This document shows, one piece after another, positions 8,608 to 18,360 of a stretch of DNA of 64,000 nucleotides. A program made the translations under genes and the position numbers. Source of the stretch: Chryseobacterium endalhagicum (GTDB taxonomy: Bacteria; Bacteroidota; Bacteroidia; Flavobacteriales; Weeksellaceae); assembly GCF_016745235.1 (NCBI RefSeq), contig NZ_JAELVM010000001.1:819856-883855 (forward strand), written 5' to 3'. The notes under the pieces were generated by a model. That model searched no databases. It was not told the origin of the DNA and saw only the letters and a program-made list of their open reading frames with translations. Within the stretch, counting starts at the first letter, position 1; each line of letters begins with the position of its first letter.

Positions 8608-9474
8608 CTATCCTTTGTAGGAAGTGGGCGTTTCCCCGGTATGCTTTTTAAAATATTTCACAAGATTGGTAGGCTCGTTAAAATTCAGCGAATAAGCGAT
8701 CTCTTTTATACTTAATTTTTCAAACAGTAAAAGCCGTTTTATTTCAATGACAACACGGCTGTCAATGAACTCCTTTGCCGACTTCTGAATAGTAGCCCTG
8801 GTGATTCTGCATAACGTTTTTGGAGTGATAGCCATCAGCGAGGCATAAAATTCCACACTGCGTTCCCTTAAGAAATGTTGCTCCAGTAATTGCTTGAAGT
8901 GATAATATTGGGACAAATAATGATCATTGGAAACGACATTGTTATCTCTCTGTTTTTGACGCTCAGCATAAATAAGAAACAGGCTGGTCAGTTTCTGTAA
9001 ACTTTCCACTTTGGAAAATTCGTGGGAGCATGAAAATTCAGCCTGCAATAAAAACAACAGCTGCATCATTTTGGAAAATGTTTCTGCATCAGGCTTTATC
9101 AGGGCATTCGGTAAGGTAATGTCAAATATGGACGATTGGTTGAGAAAAGCAAGTTCATTTACCTGTTTACGGAAGAAATACTCTGTAAATATGAGCAGAT
9201 ATCCCTTGAATTGAGGATTGTTCTCATACTGCTGGATCTGTCCCGGAGCGACAAATAAAATGTCTCCCTTTTCAAGCTGATATTCCTTAAAATCTACAAA
9301 ATGTTTCCCTTTTCCTTCGGTAACAATCATAACACAAAAGAAGTGAATCCGTTCTGTTTTCCCAAAATAGGTCCATGTAGCCAGTCTTTTAAACAATTCT
9401 TCCAATTCCAGAACCTCACATCCGAAAGGCGCTTTCTGTTGATCGAACCTTATATTTTTAATGTTTTTTTTCAA
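8608..9474 (-). CDS. AraC-family transcriptional regulator
   Basis: The C-terminal 100 residues form the two helix-turn-helices of AraC/XylS (SIKEIAYSLNFNEPTNLVKYFKKHTGETPTSY contains the second). The N-terminal part is cupin-like (EKGDILFVAPGQ). The frame is open to 9582, but the extra residues look non-coding and cover -7 boxes. The chosen start is a TTG giving LKKNIKNIRF, which matches the usual N-terminus of flavobacterial members. It is divergent from the nucleoid-associated protein gene. The target is unknown. Confidence 0.8.
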   Translation of the reverse strand: MKKNIKNIRFDQQKAPFGCEVLELEELFKRLATWTYFGKTERIHFFCVMIVTEGKGKHFVDFKEYQLEKGDILFVAPGQIQQYENNPQFKGYLLIFTEYFFRKQVNELAFLNQSSIFDITLPNALIKPDAETFSKMMQLLFLLQAEFSCSHEFSKVESLQKLTSLFLIYAERQKQRDNNVVSNDHYLSQYYHFKQLLEQHFLRERSVEFYASLMAITPKTLCRITRATIQKSAKEFIDSRVVIEIKRLLLFEKLSIKEIAYSLNFNEPTNLVKYFKKHTGETPTSYKG

Positions 9475-9547
9475 GCAGGTGATAATTGATCTATAATTTA
9501 ATAAAAAAGCAGATACAGTCTTAAAAATAATGATCTGCTGTTTTCTG

Positions 9548-9617
9548 CAAAGATAATGAGTCCGTACAAATATACTTTTCACGTATTTTTTATTTGTGAT
9601 TTCAAACAGTATCTTTG
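9548..9617. promoter_or_regulatory. Divergent promoter region
   Basis: A plus-strand -7 box TATCTTTG sits at 9610-9617, 17 bases before the ATG of the nucleoid-associated gene. A minus-strand TATCTTTG sits at 9548-9555, and a second, TATATTTG, is nearby. These exclude longer starts for both genes. Confidence 0.55.
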
Positions 9618-9634
9618 CAGTTCAAAATGATAAC

Positions 9635-10648
9635 ATGTTTTCAAAAATAATAGTACACAGAGTCGGAAATAAAATTAATGGTGAATCTTTAACGCTGTCT
9701 CAGGAAGAGCTGAAGCTGGAAGAAGGAATGGCAGAACTGCTTGAAGATTACTTTTTAGGTTCATTCAAATCAGAAGAAACCTTCAATTTTTACAGTGATA
9801 CCTATCTGGTCAATAATCCGGTCTACAGTTCCGTGTCCGAGATCTTTGAAGACAAGGCCAAATTCCTTTGGGAATCTGAGAATATTGCAAAACACCTGTT
9901 TGAAGCCGCTGAAAACCCAAGAGTTCAGGGTGGAGAACTGTTTATTGTACTTTTCGAAGAAGAAAGCGACCGTCCGGACAAAGTAGACAAGATCGGGATC
10001 TTTAAAACGGAAAAGAGAGAATCTTTCCTTAAAATTTCTCCTCAGGAAGAAACCTTTGACATTGAAAAAGACCAGGGAATCGGGTTGTCTAAAATTGACA
10101 AAGCTGCTTTGATCTACAATAACAACAAAGAAACGGGCTATGTGCTTTCCGTGGTTGACAATAACAAAAACGGTGATATGTACTATTGGTTCGAAGATTT
10201 TCTGAAAGTAAAACAGCGTGACGATGAGTATTTCCACACTCAGGAAGCTTTGATGGTCTATAAAGATTATATCACCAAACAGCTTCCACAGGAATTTGAA
10301 GTTTCAAAAGCGGATCAGGCAGATTTCTTAAATAAATCCATCAATTTCTTCAAAGAGAAGGAAGAATTTAAGTTGGACGATTTTGCCAATGAAGTATTGG
10401 GAGATCAGCACGTGATCGAGAGTTTCGTGAATTTCAAAACAGATTACGAACAGGATATGCAGGTGAATATTGCGGAAGAATTTCCAATCAGCGAAGCTGC
10501 GGTGAAGAAAACCCAGCGTCATTTCAAAAGCATTATTAAACTGGATAAAAATTTCCACATCTACATCCATGGCGACAGACAGAAGCTGGAAATGGGCGAG
10601 GATGATAAAGGAAAATACTACAGACTTTACTTCGAAAAAGAGGTTTAA
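9635..10648 (+). CDS. Nucleoid-associated protein, NdpA/YejK family
   Basis: Starting at MFSKIIVHRVGNK gives 337 residues, the usual length of the 37-kDa nucleoid-associated family. Family features include the N-terminal I-I-V-H-R-V-G-N-K strand, FLGSFKSEETFNF, GGELFIVLFE, and the acidic middle region. It probably binds nucleoid DNA; its cellular role in Bacteroidota is unclear. A GTG start at 9596 is possible but overlaps the promoter. The C-terminal HIYIHGDRQKLEMG is also typical. Confidence 0.8.
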   Translation: MFSKIIVHRVGNKINGESLTLSQEELKLEEGMAELLEDYFLGSFKSEETFNFYSDTYLVNNPVYSSVSEIFEDKAKFLWESENIAKHLFEAAENPRVQGGELFIVLFEEESDRPDKVDKIGIFKTEKRESFLKISPQEETFDIEKDQGIGLSKIDKAALIYNNNKETGYVLSVVDNNKNGDMYYWFEDFLKVKQRDDEYFHTQEALMVYKDYITKQLPQEFEVSKADQADFLNKSINFFKEKEEFKLDDFANEVLGDQHVIESFVNFKTDYEQDMQVNIAEEFPISEAAVKKTQRHFKSIIKLDKNFHIYIHGDRQKLEMGEDDKGKYYRLYFEKEV

Positions 10649-10959
10649 TCAAACAAAAATAACCTGAGTTAGGGTTTGAGAGTGAGAGAGTCGGAGAGTT
10701 ACAGAGTGAGAGAGTTTTGGAGTTTTGGACTGGTTGTCAGTTGCTGGTTGCTAGTTCGTAGTGATGAAGTTAATAAGATTATTGTCTAAAAATCTTGGTT
10801 CCTGGCTCTTGTTTCTTGAATCTACCATTCACCATTCACTTGCGAAGCAAAATTCACCATTGACATTCTAAATAAGTATAAAGAATCAAAGAGGGCTAAT
10901 TTTTAAATTGGTCCTCTTTTCGTATTGGGTATTTCACCCCTTTTTGCTTCCTTTGTGAG
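10649..10959. repeat. Intergenic region with dispersed repeat words
   Basis: There is no gene. The region contains a GAGAGTGAGAG-type low-complexity stretch (10678-10725), a TTGCTGGTTGCTAGTT stretch, a CTTGGTTCCTGGCTCTTG stretch, and ACTTGCGAAGCAAAATTCAC. The last is also the core word of the 60.2-60.8 kb array. Related words recur near 37.3, 52.9 and 53.5 kb. Confidence 0.65.
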
Positions 10960-11733
10960 ATGAAAACAACCATTATCGATCTGTCCAAACCGATTCAGTA
11001 CAATGCCGGAGATCCCTGGTTCATGAGGGTGAAAATTAAACATAAGTCCCATAAAAAATCTCACTGGCTGATCCGTCTGGCGATTAATCTTCCATCCAGG
11101 CTTTTTCCTAAAAACTGGACAGGATGGGCAGATGATTCCATCAAAAATATGGGGCTTCATGCAACAACTCATATTGATGCTCCCTGGCATTATGGTCCTT
11201 TATCAGAGGGAAAACCAGCGAAAACGATTGACCAGATTCCTCTGGAATGGTGCTATGGAGACGGCATTGTCATTGACTGTACCCATAAAGAAGATTTTGT
11301 AGCCATCACGATTGATGATATCAAAAAAGATCTGGATAAAAACGGAATCACCATTCAGCAGGGAAATATCGTTCTCATCAGAACGGACCGTGATAAAATG
11401 ATGGGCACTCCGGATTTTGTGGAAAAAGGAACCGGAATGAGTAAAGAAGCCACCGAATGGCTGATCGATCAGGGGGTAAAAGTTATGGGAATTGATCAGT
11501 GGGGATGGGATCTTCCGTTAAAATATATGGCCAAAAAAGCAAGAGAACTCAACGACCCTGAATACTTCTGGGAAGGCCACCGTGTAGGCATAGAAAAAGA
11601 ATATTTACACATCGAACAGCTTACCAATCTGAGTGCACTTCCACCAACCGGATTTAAAGTCAGTGTATTTCCACTGAAAATTGTGGGTGGCTCAGCGGCA
11701 CCGGCCAGGGTGGTGGCAATTATCAATCCTTAG
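10960..11733 (+). CDS. Cyclase-family / kynurenine formamidase-like metal hydrolase
   Basis: The 257-residue cytoplasmic protein has the cyclase-family metal motif HATTHIDAPWHYGP (about 68-81), followed by IVIDCTHK and the distal DQWGWD and GHRVG segments. Family members (PF04199) hydrolyse amides or lactones using a divalent metal, with kynurenine formamidase as the best known member. The substrate here is not evident, since no tryptophan genes are adjacent. It converges on the sdh operon. Confidence 0.75.
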   Translation: MKTTIIDLSKPIQYNAGDPWFMRVKIKHKSHKKSHWLIRLAINLPSRLFPKNWTGWADDSIKNMGLHATTHIDAPWHYGPLSEGKPAKTIDQIPLEWCYGDGIVIDCTHKEDFVAITIDDIKKDLDKNGITIQQGNIVLIRTDRDKMMGTPDFVEKGTGMSKEATEWLIDQGVKVMGIDQWGWDLPLKYMAKKARELNDPEYFWEGHRVGIEKEYLHIEQLTNLSALPPTGFKVSVFPLKIVGGSAAPARVVAIINP

Positions 11734-11743
11734 GCTGGAAGTT

Positions 11744-11776
11744 ATCCTTGGCAAGGTTCAAAACCTTGCCAAGGAT
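11744..11776. terminator. Perfect 15-bp inverted repeat between convergent genes
   Basis: The arms ATCCTTGGCAAGGTT and AACCTTGCCAAGGAT surround a three-base loop. There is no strong T-run on either side, so it may be a bidirectional terminator or a dispersed palindromic repeat. Confidence 0.5.
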
Positions 11777-11796
11777 ATTCAACGATATTTTTCCAG

Positions 11797-12546
11797 TTAT
11801 TTTTTCCTGAAAAACAGCGCTCTTCCGTATTCATAGTTCATCCTCGCAATATTCAGCACAGAAATTCCCTGAGGACATTCTACTTCACAGGCTTCGGTAT
11901 TGGAGCAGTGCCCGAATAACTCCTTATCCATTTGAGCAACCATATTCAGGACGCGTCCGCTTCTTTCCTCTTTACCCTGAGGAAGAAGAACCATATGAGT
12001 AATTTTCGCAGAAGTGAATAAGGCAGCACTTCCGTTTTTACAGGTGGCTACACAGGCGCCACATCCGATGCAGGCCGCAGAATCAAAAGCTTCCTCAGCG
12101 GTTTGATGAGTGACTGCAATGGCCGTGGCATCAGGAGCCTGGCCGGTATTGACGGATACAAATCCTCCGGAAGAAATAATTCTGTCAAAAGCCGAACGGT
12201 CTACTTTAAGGTCTTTCTTCACCGGAAAAGCTTCGGCCCGGAAAGGTTCTATTAAAATCGTTTCACCGTTCTTAAAAGATCGTAAGTGAAGCTGACAGGT
12301 TGTTGTATTTTTTAAAGGTCCGTGCGCAATTCCGTTGATCATCATTCCACATTGTCCGCAGATCCCTTCACGGCAGTCGTGATCAAATTCTACAGGTTCG
12401 TCGCCTTCAACAATAAGTTTTTCATTTAAGGTGTCCAGCATTTCCAGGAAAGACATGTGCGGATTCAGTTCTTTCAGATCATAACTGACCAGTTTTCCTT
12501 CACTCTGCTTATCTTTCTGTCTCCATATCTTAAGATGTAAATCCAT
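11797..12546 (-). CDS. sdhB: Succinate dehydrogenase/fumarate reductase iron-sulfur subunit
   Basis: The 249-residue subunit passes electrons from the flavoprotein to quinone. The 2Fe-2S ligands are Cys58, Cys63 and Cys66 (CREGICGQC) with Cys84. The second domain has CIGCGACVATC (159-169) and Cys214, 220 and 224 for the 4Fe-4S and 3Fe-4S clusters. It is the last gene of the porin-transporter-sdhC-sdhA-sdhB operon, with a 12-base gap after sdhA. Confidence 0.95.
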   Translation of the reverse strand: MDLHLKIWRQKDKQSEGKLVSYDLKELNPHMSFLEMLDTLNEKLIVEGDEPVEFDHDCREGICGQCGMMINGIAHGPLKNTTTCQLHLRSFKNGETILIEPFRAEAFPVKKDLKVDRSAFDRIISSGGFVSVNTGQAPDATAIAVTHQTAEEAFDSAACIGCGACVATCKNGSAALFTSAKITHMVLLPQGKEERSGRVLNMVAQMDKELFGHCSNTEACEVECPQGISVLNIARMNYEYGRALFFRKK

Positions 12547-12558
12547 AATTTTTGTTTT

Positions 12559-14475
12559 TTATTTGTAGCTTCTTACCGTTGGCTGTATTTCTTCAAAGAT
12601 CAAAGGTTCCTTGATCAGTTCCGGTTCCTTGTTTTCGCCTGCCCAGGCCCATGCGGAGATAAACTGATATTCCGTATCATTTCTGAGGGCTTCTCCGTCC
12701 GGGGTTTGAAATTCTTCCCGGAAGTGGGCCCCGCAGGATTCATTCCGGGTTAAAGCATCATAGCACATCAGTTCCCCGATCTCGAAATAATCGGCAACGC
12801 GTCCAGCTTTTTCAAGTTCTGAATTCATCGTGTCGCCATGCCCGGAAACCCGTACATCTCTATAAAATTCCTGTTTTAATTTCCTGATTTCTCCGATGGC
12901 ATATTTGAGACCTTCTTCATTTCTGGCCAACCCGCAGTAATCATATAAAAGTTTTCCCAGGGTTTTATGGAAATAATCCACAGTTTTGGTTCCCTTTATA
13001 TTCATAAATTTCTGAATTTGCTGCTTAACATTATTTTCAGCGGCTTCAAATTCAGGAGCATCCGGTGAAATTTTTCCGGTATGAATTTCATCAGCCAGAT
13101 AATTGGCAATGGTGTAAGGTGCGATAAAATAGCCGTCTACAGAGGCCTGGAGCAGAGAATTGGCTCCCAACCTATTCGCTCCGTGATCCGCAAAATTGGC
13201 CTCACCCAAAGCAAAAAGCCCCGGAACAGTAGTCATCAGTTCATAATCCACCCAAAGTCCACCCATTGAGAAGTGGGCAGAAGGTGAAATCATCATCGGT
13301 TCATTATAAGCATTGTATCCTGTAATCTTAAGGTACATATCAAACAGGTTTCCGTATTTCTCCTGAATCTTTTCCTTTCCCTGTTCACGGATTGCTTTGG
13401 AAAAGTCAAGATAAACGGCATTTTTCAAAGGTCCTATTCCAAAGCCTGCATCAATTCTTTCTTTGGCAGCACGGGACGAAATATCTCTCGGAGCCAGATT
13501 TCCAAAAGCAGGATATCTGCGCTCCAGATAATAATCTCTTTCATTTTCGGGAATATCGTTGGGTAGTCTGGTTTCATTGGCTTTTGTGGGAACCCAGATT
13601 CTGCCGTCATTACGCAATGATTCTGACATCAGGGTTAATTTAGACTGATAATCTCCTGACTGCGGAAGAGAAGTCGGATGTACCTGAATCCAGCTCGGGG
13701 AAGCCATCAAAGCTCCTTTTTTGTGAGCCCGCCAGATCGCAGAACCATTACAGCCCATAGCCAGTGTTGACAGATAGTAAATTTTTCCATAACCTCCGGT
13801 AGCCAAAACAACTGCATGGGCCGCATGTTTTTCAATTTCTCCGGTATCTAAATTTCTGACGATAATTCCTCTTGCCTTGCCGTCAATCATCACAAGATCG
13901 AGCATTTCATGTCTGGAATACAGTTGTACGGTTCCTTTTCCAACCTGTCTCATCAATGCCTGATAAGCACCGAGAAGCAGCTGCTGGCCCGTCTGTCCTC
14001 TTGCGTAAAAGGTCCGGCTTACCTGAACACCACCGAAGGAACGGTTATTAAGGTATCCGCCATATTCACGGCCAAAAGGAACGCCCTGAGCTACAGCCTG
14101 ATCGATGAGGTTTAAAGAACATTCCGCCATACGGTAGACATTGGCTTCACGGGCACGGAAATCTCCGCCTTTTAAAGTGTCCACAAACATTCTGTAAACG
14201 CTGTCACCGTCATTTTTATAATTTTTAGCAGCATTTACACCGCCCTGAGCTGCTACGGAATGCGCCCTCCTCGGGCTGTCCTGGAAGCAGAATGATTTTA
14301 CGTTGTAGCCCATTTCACCCAGAGAAGCAGCAATTGAGCTTCCTGCCAATCCGGTTCCTACGACAATCACATCCAGCTTTTTACGGTTGGCAGGATTGAC
14401 GAGCTTAGCTTTCTTTTTATAATTGTCCCATTTTTGTTCCAACGGGCCTTGAGGTATTTTTGAATTTAAAATCAT
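12559..14475 (-). CDS. sdhA: Succinate dehydrogenase/fumarate reductase flavoprotein subunit
   Basis: The start is [10 protein letters not shown], giving 638 residues; a longer open frame overlaps sdhC and is rejected. It shows the FAD dinucleotide motif GTGLAG near residue 40, the covalent-flavin segment [15 protein letters not shown], the substrate-loop [22 protein letters not shown], and CGAHFREEF near the C-terminus. It oxidises succinate to fumarate at the inner membrane. The length and motifs match the Wolinella/Bacteroidota type with a single cytochrome b partner. Confidence 0.95.
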   Translation of the reverse strand: MILNSKIPQGPLEQKWDNYKKKAKLVNPANRKKLDVIVVGTGLAGSSIAASLGEMGYNVKSFCFQDSPRRAHSVAAQGGVNAAKNYKNDGDSVYRMFVDTLKGGDFRAREANVYRMAECSLNLIDQAVAQGVPFGREYGGYLNNRSFGGVQVSRTFYARGQTGQQLLLGAYQALMRQVGKGTVQLYSRHEMLDLVMIDGKARGIIVRNLDTGEIEKHAAHAVVLATGGYGKIYYLSTLAMGCNGSAIWRAHKKGALMASPSWIQVHPTSLPQSGDYQSKLTLMSESLRNDGRIWVPTKANETRLPNDIPENERDYYLERRYPAFGNLAPRDISSRAAKERIDAGFGIGPLKNAVYLDFSKAIREQGKEKIQEKYGNLFDMYLKITGYNAYNEPMMISPSAHFSMGGLWVDYELMTTVPGLFALGEANFADHGANRLGANSLLQASVDGYFIAPYTIANYLADEIHTGKISPDAPEFEAAENNVKQQIQKFMNIKGTKTVDYFHKTLGKLLYDYCGLARNEEGLKYAIGEIRKLKQEFYRDVRVSGHGDTMNSELEKAGRVADYFEIGELMCYDALTRNESCGAHFREEFQTPDGEALRNDTEYQFISAWAWAGENKEPELIKEPLIFEEIQPTVRSYK

Positions 14476-14486
14476 GACATTTCTGT

Positions 14487-15143
14487 TTAATGGGCAGTGA
14501 AGAATACGTAAACGGGCATCAGCGCAAAACCTATACTGATGATCACTGAATAGATGATTCCGGCAGTTTTGAACCATTTCACAAACTTGGGGTGAAATAA
14601 TCCGAGCGTTCTGGCCGCACTGTGAATTCCGTGGATCAGGTGATAGCATAAAGCGGCCATTGAAAGAACGTAGATCACCACGTACCACCATTCTTTAAAA
14701 ACCGTTACGACAAGGATGTACAGATCTTTATTTCCGTTGTCATCCAGCGGCGGGCTTCCGAATTTGTACACATACCAGAAATTCTGAAAGTGGATCACCA
14801 GGAAGATCAGGATCAGAGTACCGAGGATTCCCATATTCCGGGAATACCATTTGCTGGCTCTTCCGCGGTTTTCCGACTGATAATGGCCTGCTGATTTTTT
14901 ATTTTTCAGGGTAATCACCAGTCCATCCAGAGCATGCAGGATAATACTTGCATACAGAATGTACGAAACCATTTTGATCAGGATATTTCCGGACAGAAAA
15001 TGCGAATAGGCATTGAATTGAAGATGCGCCTGTTCCGGCGGAAGAAACAGCTGGAGATTTCCCAAGAAGTGAATCAACAGAAAGAAGCTCAGGAATAGTC
15101 CTGTAAGGCACATCAGCATTTTTCTTGACAAGGTTGACAGCAT
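14487..15143 (-). CDS. sdhC: Succinate dehydrogenase cytochrome b subunit
   Basis: The 218-residue protein has five hydrophobic helices. His residues within or next to them ([34 protein letters not shown]) suit di-heme b ligation, as in the Bacillus and Wolinella single-anchor enzymes. It anchors SdhAB and reduces menaquinone. The gene follows the transporter by 17 bases and precedes sdhA by 11. Confidence 0.92.
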   Translation of the reverse strand: MLSTLSRKMLMCLTGLFLSFFLLIHFLGNLQLFLPPEQAHLQFNAYSHFLSGNILIKMVSYILYASIILHALDGLVITLKNKKSAGHYQSENRGRASKWYSRNMGILGTLILIFLVIHFQNFWYVYKFGSPPLDDNGNKDLYILVVTVFKEWWYVVIYVLSMAALCYHLIHGIHSAARTLGLFHPKFVKWFKTAGIIYSVIISIGFALMPVYVFFTAH

Positions 15144-15160
15144 ATTTTTGATTTAAATGA

Positions 15161-16591
15161 TTAATAATATCCTAAAACTTTCATCCAAAGGCCTCCGACG
15201 ACCATGTAGATGATAAGTAAAACAATTCCGATTTCCAGACCTCTCAGCCACCAGGCTTTCAGCTCAACATAACCGCTGCCGTAGAATACCGGGGCAGGAC
15301 CATGTCCGTAATGGGTAAGAACTCCATAAATTGATCCTAAGAAACCAAGCATCATAGCCAGTAACATAGGCGGAATTCCCAAAGAAACACCAACGCCCAA
15401 TAAGGCTGCATACATAGCGGCCACATGAGCTGTTGCACTCGCGAAAATATAATGGCTGAAAAAGTACACCACAATAATCACCGGAAAGGCAACCTGCCAG
15501 CTTAATCCGCCTATTTTTACTTTGATCAGATCGCTGAACCAGCCAATGAAACCAAGTTCGTTTAAAGAACTGGCCATCATCACCAGAACCGCAAACCATA
15601 CGATGGTATCCCAGGCTCCCTTTTCACCTTTGATGTCTTCCCATGTCAGTACTGAAGTAAGAAGCAGCATGGTAAGCCCGATGAAAGCTGTAGTCGTAGC
15701 ATCAATAGACAATGCTCCTCCGAATATCCAAAGCGCTAAAAGGATAAAGAAAGCCAATAGCATTAACCATTCGTTTCTGGAAATTGGTCCCATTTCTTTT
15801 AATTTCTGAGCCGCCATTTTCGGTGCATCTCCTGTTTTTTTCAATTCAGGCGGATATAATTTGTATAAAACCAACGGAACCACGAAAAATGCGACCAGTC
15901 CGGGAACAAATCCGGCGGCGGCCCATGACATCCACGTAATATTAATTCCTAAATTCGCTGCAAATTTCTGACACATCGGGTTACTCGCGGTTCCGGTAAG
16001 AAAGATGGAGGATGCGATGAGGTTCATATAATAACTGTTCAGGGTAAGGAAAGAGCCCAGTTTTCTGTGGGTTTCCGGTTTTTCAGGAACAGAATCGAAG
16101 CTGATGGCCATTGATTTCATGATCGGGTAGATAATTCCGCCTCCTCTTGCGGTATTACTCGGGATGGCGGGAGCCAGACATACATCGGCTAATCCAAGTC
16201 CGTAAGCCAGTCCCAGCGAGCTTTTACCGAAAATTCTGATGAATAGGAAAGCAATACGGTTTCCTAATCCTGTTTTGATAAATCCTCTGGCGATAAAGAA
16301 TGAAATCCCGATGAGCCAGATCACTTTATCCCCGAATCCGGAAAGTGCTTTTGTGATGGATTTTCCGGCATCTCCCGGTGCAACCACCTGAGTAAGCGCT
16401 GTAAATGCAATGGCCATCATACACATGGTGCCCATAGGCGCTGCTTTAAGGATGATTCCCAGAATCGTTGCTGCAAAAATCGCAAACAGATGCCAGGCGT
16501 TCTCCGCTACACCTTCCGGAGCGGGGATAAACCATATGATCAGCGCAACGGCAAACGTTATCGCAATATTTCTGATATTAATTTCTTTCAT
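15161..16591 (-). CDS. DASS/SLC13-family carboxylate transporter
   Basis: The 476-residue protein has about 12 hydrophobic segments. The signature loops PSNTARGGGIIYP and TGTASNPMC represent the duplicated SNT-type sodium/substrate sites, and a conserved THYGHGPAP follows near residue 420. This arrangement is typical of the plastid-like 2-oxoglutarate/malate translocator branch. It probably imports C4-dicarboxylates or 2-oxoglutarate across the inner membrane. Its position between a porin and sdhCAB makes succinate, fumarate or malate the likely cargo (inference). Confidence 0.85.
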   Translation of the reverse strand: MKEINIRNIAITFAVALIIWFIPAPEGVAENAWHLFAIFAATILGIILKAAPMGTMCMMAIAFTALTQVVAPGDAGKSITKALSGFGDKVIWLIGISFFIARGFIKTGLGNRIAFLFIRIFGKSSLGLAYGLGLADVCLAPAIPSNTARGGGIIYPIMKSMAISFDSVPEKPETHRKLGSFLTLNSYYMNLIASSIFLTGTASNPMCQKFAANLGINITWMSWAAAGFVPGLVAFFVVPLVLYKLYPPELKKTGDAPKMAAQKLKEMGPISRNEWLMLLAFFILLALWIFGGALSIDATTTAFIGLTMLLLTSVLTWEDIKGEKGAWDTIVWFAVLVMMASSLNELGFIGWFSDLIKVKIGGLSWQVAFPVIIVVYFFSHYIFASATAHVAAMYAALLGVGVSLGIPPMLLAMMLGFLGSIYGVLTHYGHGPAPVFYGSGYVELKAWWLRGLEIGIVLLIIYMVVGGLWMKVLGYY

Positions 16592-16611
16592 AATATATAC
16601 TGTTTAAGCGG

Positions 16612-17772
16612 TTAAAATCTACTCTGCACCTGAACGATGAACAGATTGTTGTTGTATTGTGATGTGTTTTCCACCTGATGTTTGTATCGGTCGAACTGAA
16701 CACCCAGCTGGATTCTTGCTCCATAATTTTTCAGGAATTCCAGCCCGAACATCGGCGTGATGGTCTGTCTTGGATTAGAATTCAGTCTGAAGTTGGTGTC
16801 CAGATATTCGTACCGGCAGGAAAGTTCGAAGGCGCTGAGGTTTTTATGGTTGATCTCGTACCGTAGATTCGGAAGGAAATAAGCACCGCGGATCAGATAT
16901 TGGTCAGGATTGGAAGGTCTCAGTTCCGGATCCATCGTGTTGTAAAGAACATGATTAGTAGCTTGTTTGGCTTCCAGCTGCATATCCAGGCTCCATTTCG
17001 GATCAAACTGGATGAGTGAGCTGAGGTCGATTCCCACGGCGTATACTTTTTTACTTAAAACTTCCCCGATCCCACCGTTCAGGCCGACATTGAAATTGTA
17101 TTTTTCGGACAGACCAAAAACCAATCTTGTAGAATACTGTTTTCCGTTGTCGTTGTCATTGATCTGATTCTTTCCGTTGCCGTTCACCACAGAAACTGCG
17201 TACTGAAAGGGGATATTGCCCAGTTTAAGCTGTCCTGTCGCAGAAAGTCCGATCTGAAAGCTTGTCCAGCCCAGTTTCCCGAATTCTGTATACTGATTGG
17301 ACCAGTCCAGAGATTTGATAATATCGATAGGATAAGTTTCTTCAATCCCGAACCAGGGTCTGAACTGTCCCACTGTAAATGCTAGTTTCGGGTTGAAAGT
17401 GTATTTCAGGTAAGCATTTTCAAGAACTCTGCTTTTAGGATCGTTTTTAAAGTCGGCAAGATTGGCCAGTGCTACCACTTCCGTGCGCTTGCTGATCTGG
17501 GCCCGAACCTGGATTCTCATGTATTTGAGCATGAAATTATTGCTGGTTCCCGACCCGTCGGCATGATGAAGTCCGTTGACATCTACATCTTTGGCCATGC
17601 CAACAAGATACCGGGCCTGGAAAAGACCTTTGATCTGGAGTACAGGGTATTTTACATTATCTTCTTCCTGTTTGCTGTGCTGCAGCGAATCCTGGATCTG
17701 TGCGCTGACGGATAAACCTGCCAGCAGGGCACAAAACAGCATGCTTCTCTTTTTTGTTGAAAAAAGGGTCAT
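16612..17772 (-). CDS. Outer-membrane porin (OprP/OprO-like beta-barrel)
   Basis: The 386-residue product has a signal peptide ending LAGLSVSAQ. The rest is amphipathic beta strands with a terminal aromatic (QVQSRF), typical of outer-membrane barrels. The segment LAFTVGQFRPWFGIEETYP resembles phosphate-selective porin relatives. It is the first large gene of the sdh operon, 20 bases from the transporter. It may admit dicarboxylates rather than phosphate (inference from context). Confidence 0.8.
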   Translation of the reverse strand: MTLFSTKKRSMLFCALLAGLSVSAQIQDSLQHSKQEEDNVKYPVLQIKGLFQARYLVGMAKDVDVNGLHHADGSGTSNNFMLKYMRIQVRAQISKRTEVVALANLADFKNDPKSRVLENAYLKYTFNPKLAFTVGQFRPWFGIEETYPIDIIKSLDWSNQYTEFGKLGWTSFQIGLSATGQLKLGNIPFQYAVSVVNGNGKNQINDNDNGKQYSTRLVFGLSEKYNFNVGLNGGIGEVLSKKVYAVGIDLSSLIQFDPKWSLDMQLEAKQATNHVLYNTMDPELRPSNPDQYLIRGAYFLPNLRYEINHKNLSAFELSCRYEYLDTNFRLNSNPRQTITPMFGLEFLKNYGARIQLGVQFDRYKHQVENTSQYNNNLFIVQVQSRF

Positions 17773-17829
17773 AGAATTTGTGTTTAAGTGAGTGTATTAT
17801 TGTGGAAACCTTTGAATTTTGAAGAAAAT

Positions 17830-17979
17830 TTATTCTTTCAATATCTTTCTGGGAATCTTTTGTATATCTGGTATACAACCTATTCCTGTTTCAGGTTTGT
17901 AGTTCAGGCCATGCGACATTACATTGTATACGTCAAAATGTACTGCTGTAGTGAGGATCATTAAAGGGAACTTTTTCAT
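17830..17979 (-). CDS. Possible 49-residue ORF upstream of the porin
   Basis: The ATG frame starts MKKFPLMILTTAVHFDVY and contains YKPETGIGCIPDIQK. The N-terminus looks like the start of a signal peptide that then breaks into polar sequence. It could be a small peptide gene or the remnant of a larger exported protein. There is no recognised homologue, and it could be chance. Confidence 0.25.
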   Translation of the reverse strand: MKKFPLMILTTAVHFDVYNVMSHGLNYKPETGIGCIPDIQKIPRKILKE

Positions 17980-18360
17980 AGTCATATTATTTGAATTTAA
18001 ATGAGGACTTTATTGAAAATAATGCAAAAAAATTCAACAATTTTTAACCGTATTCATTATTTGGTGATATAAATTTAATAAATTTTGTTTAATTAACGTA
18101 ATTGTTTTAAGATTTAATCCAACATTCATGTGATGAATCATGATCGGGAAATTAAACTTGACCCGCCTGAATATTTTTAGTATATTATAAATTAAAAGCC
18201 ATTATCAGTATAGAAAAAGCAAGCGTATAAGGGCTGAAAATCAGATAGATTCATGTCACGGATTGCAGGGATAACGGTGTTTTAAGGACTTCCGGGATTT
18301 CGTACCACAAAGTAATATGTCGTTAAAAAAAACGTTATATTTGATAGATCAAAGATACAT
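17980..18360. other. Intergenic region, 381 bp, with phytochrome promoter
   Basis: The region is AT-rich with no gene. A -7 box TATATTTG lies at 18336-18343, 17 bases before the phytochrome ATG. The promoter of the porin-sdh operon should lie in its left part, but no clear box was identified. Confidence 0.5.

Noticed and set aside
11744..11776. Insertion-sequence terminal repeat
   Set aside because: The inverted repeat has only a three-base loop and lies between two convergent intact genes, so a hairpin is the simpler reading.
12559..14691. A 710-residue version of SdhA starting at 14691
   Set aside because: The first 72 residues overlap sdhC in another frame and do not resemble the family. 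The internal ATG at 14475, 11 bases after sdhC, is the natural start.
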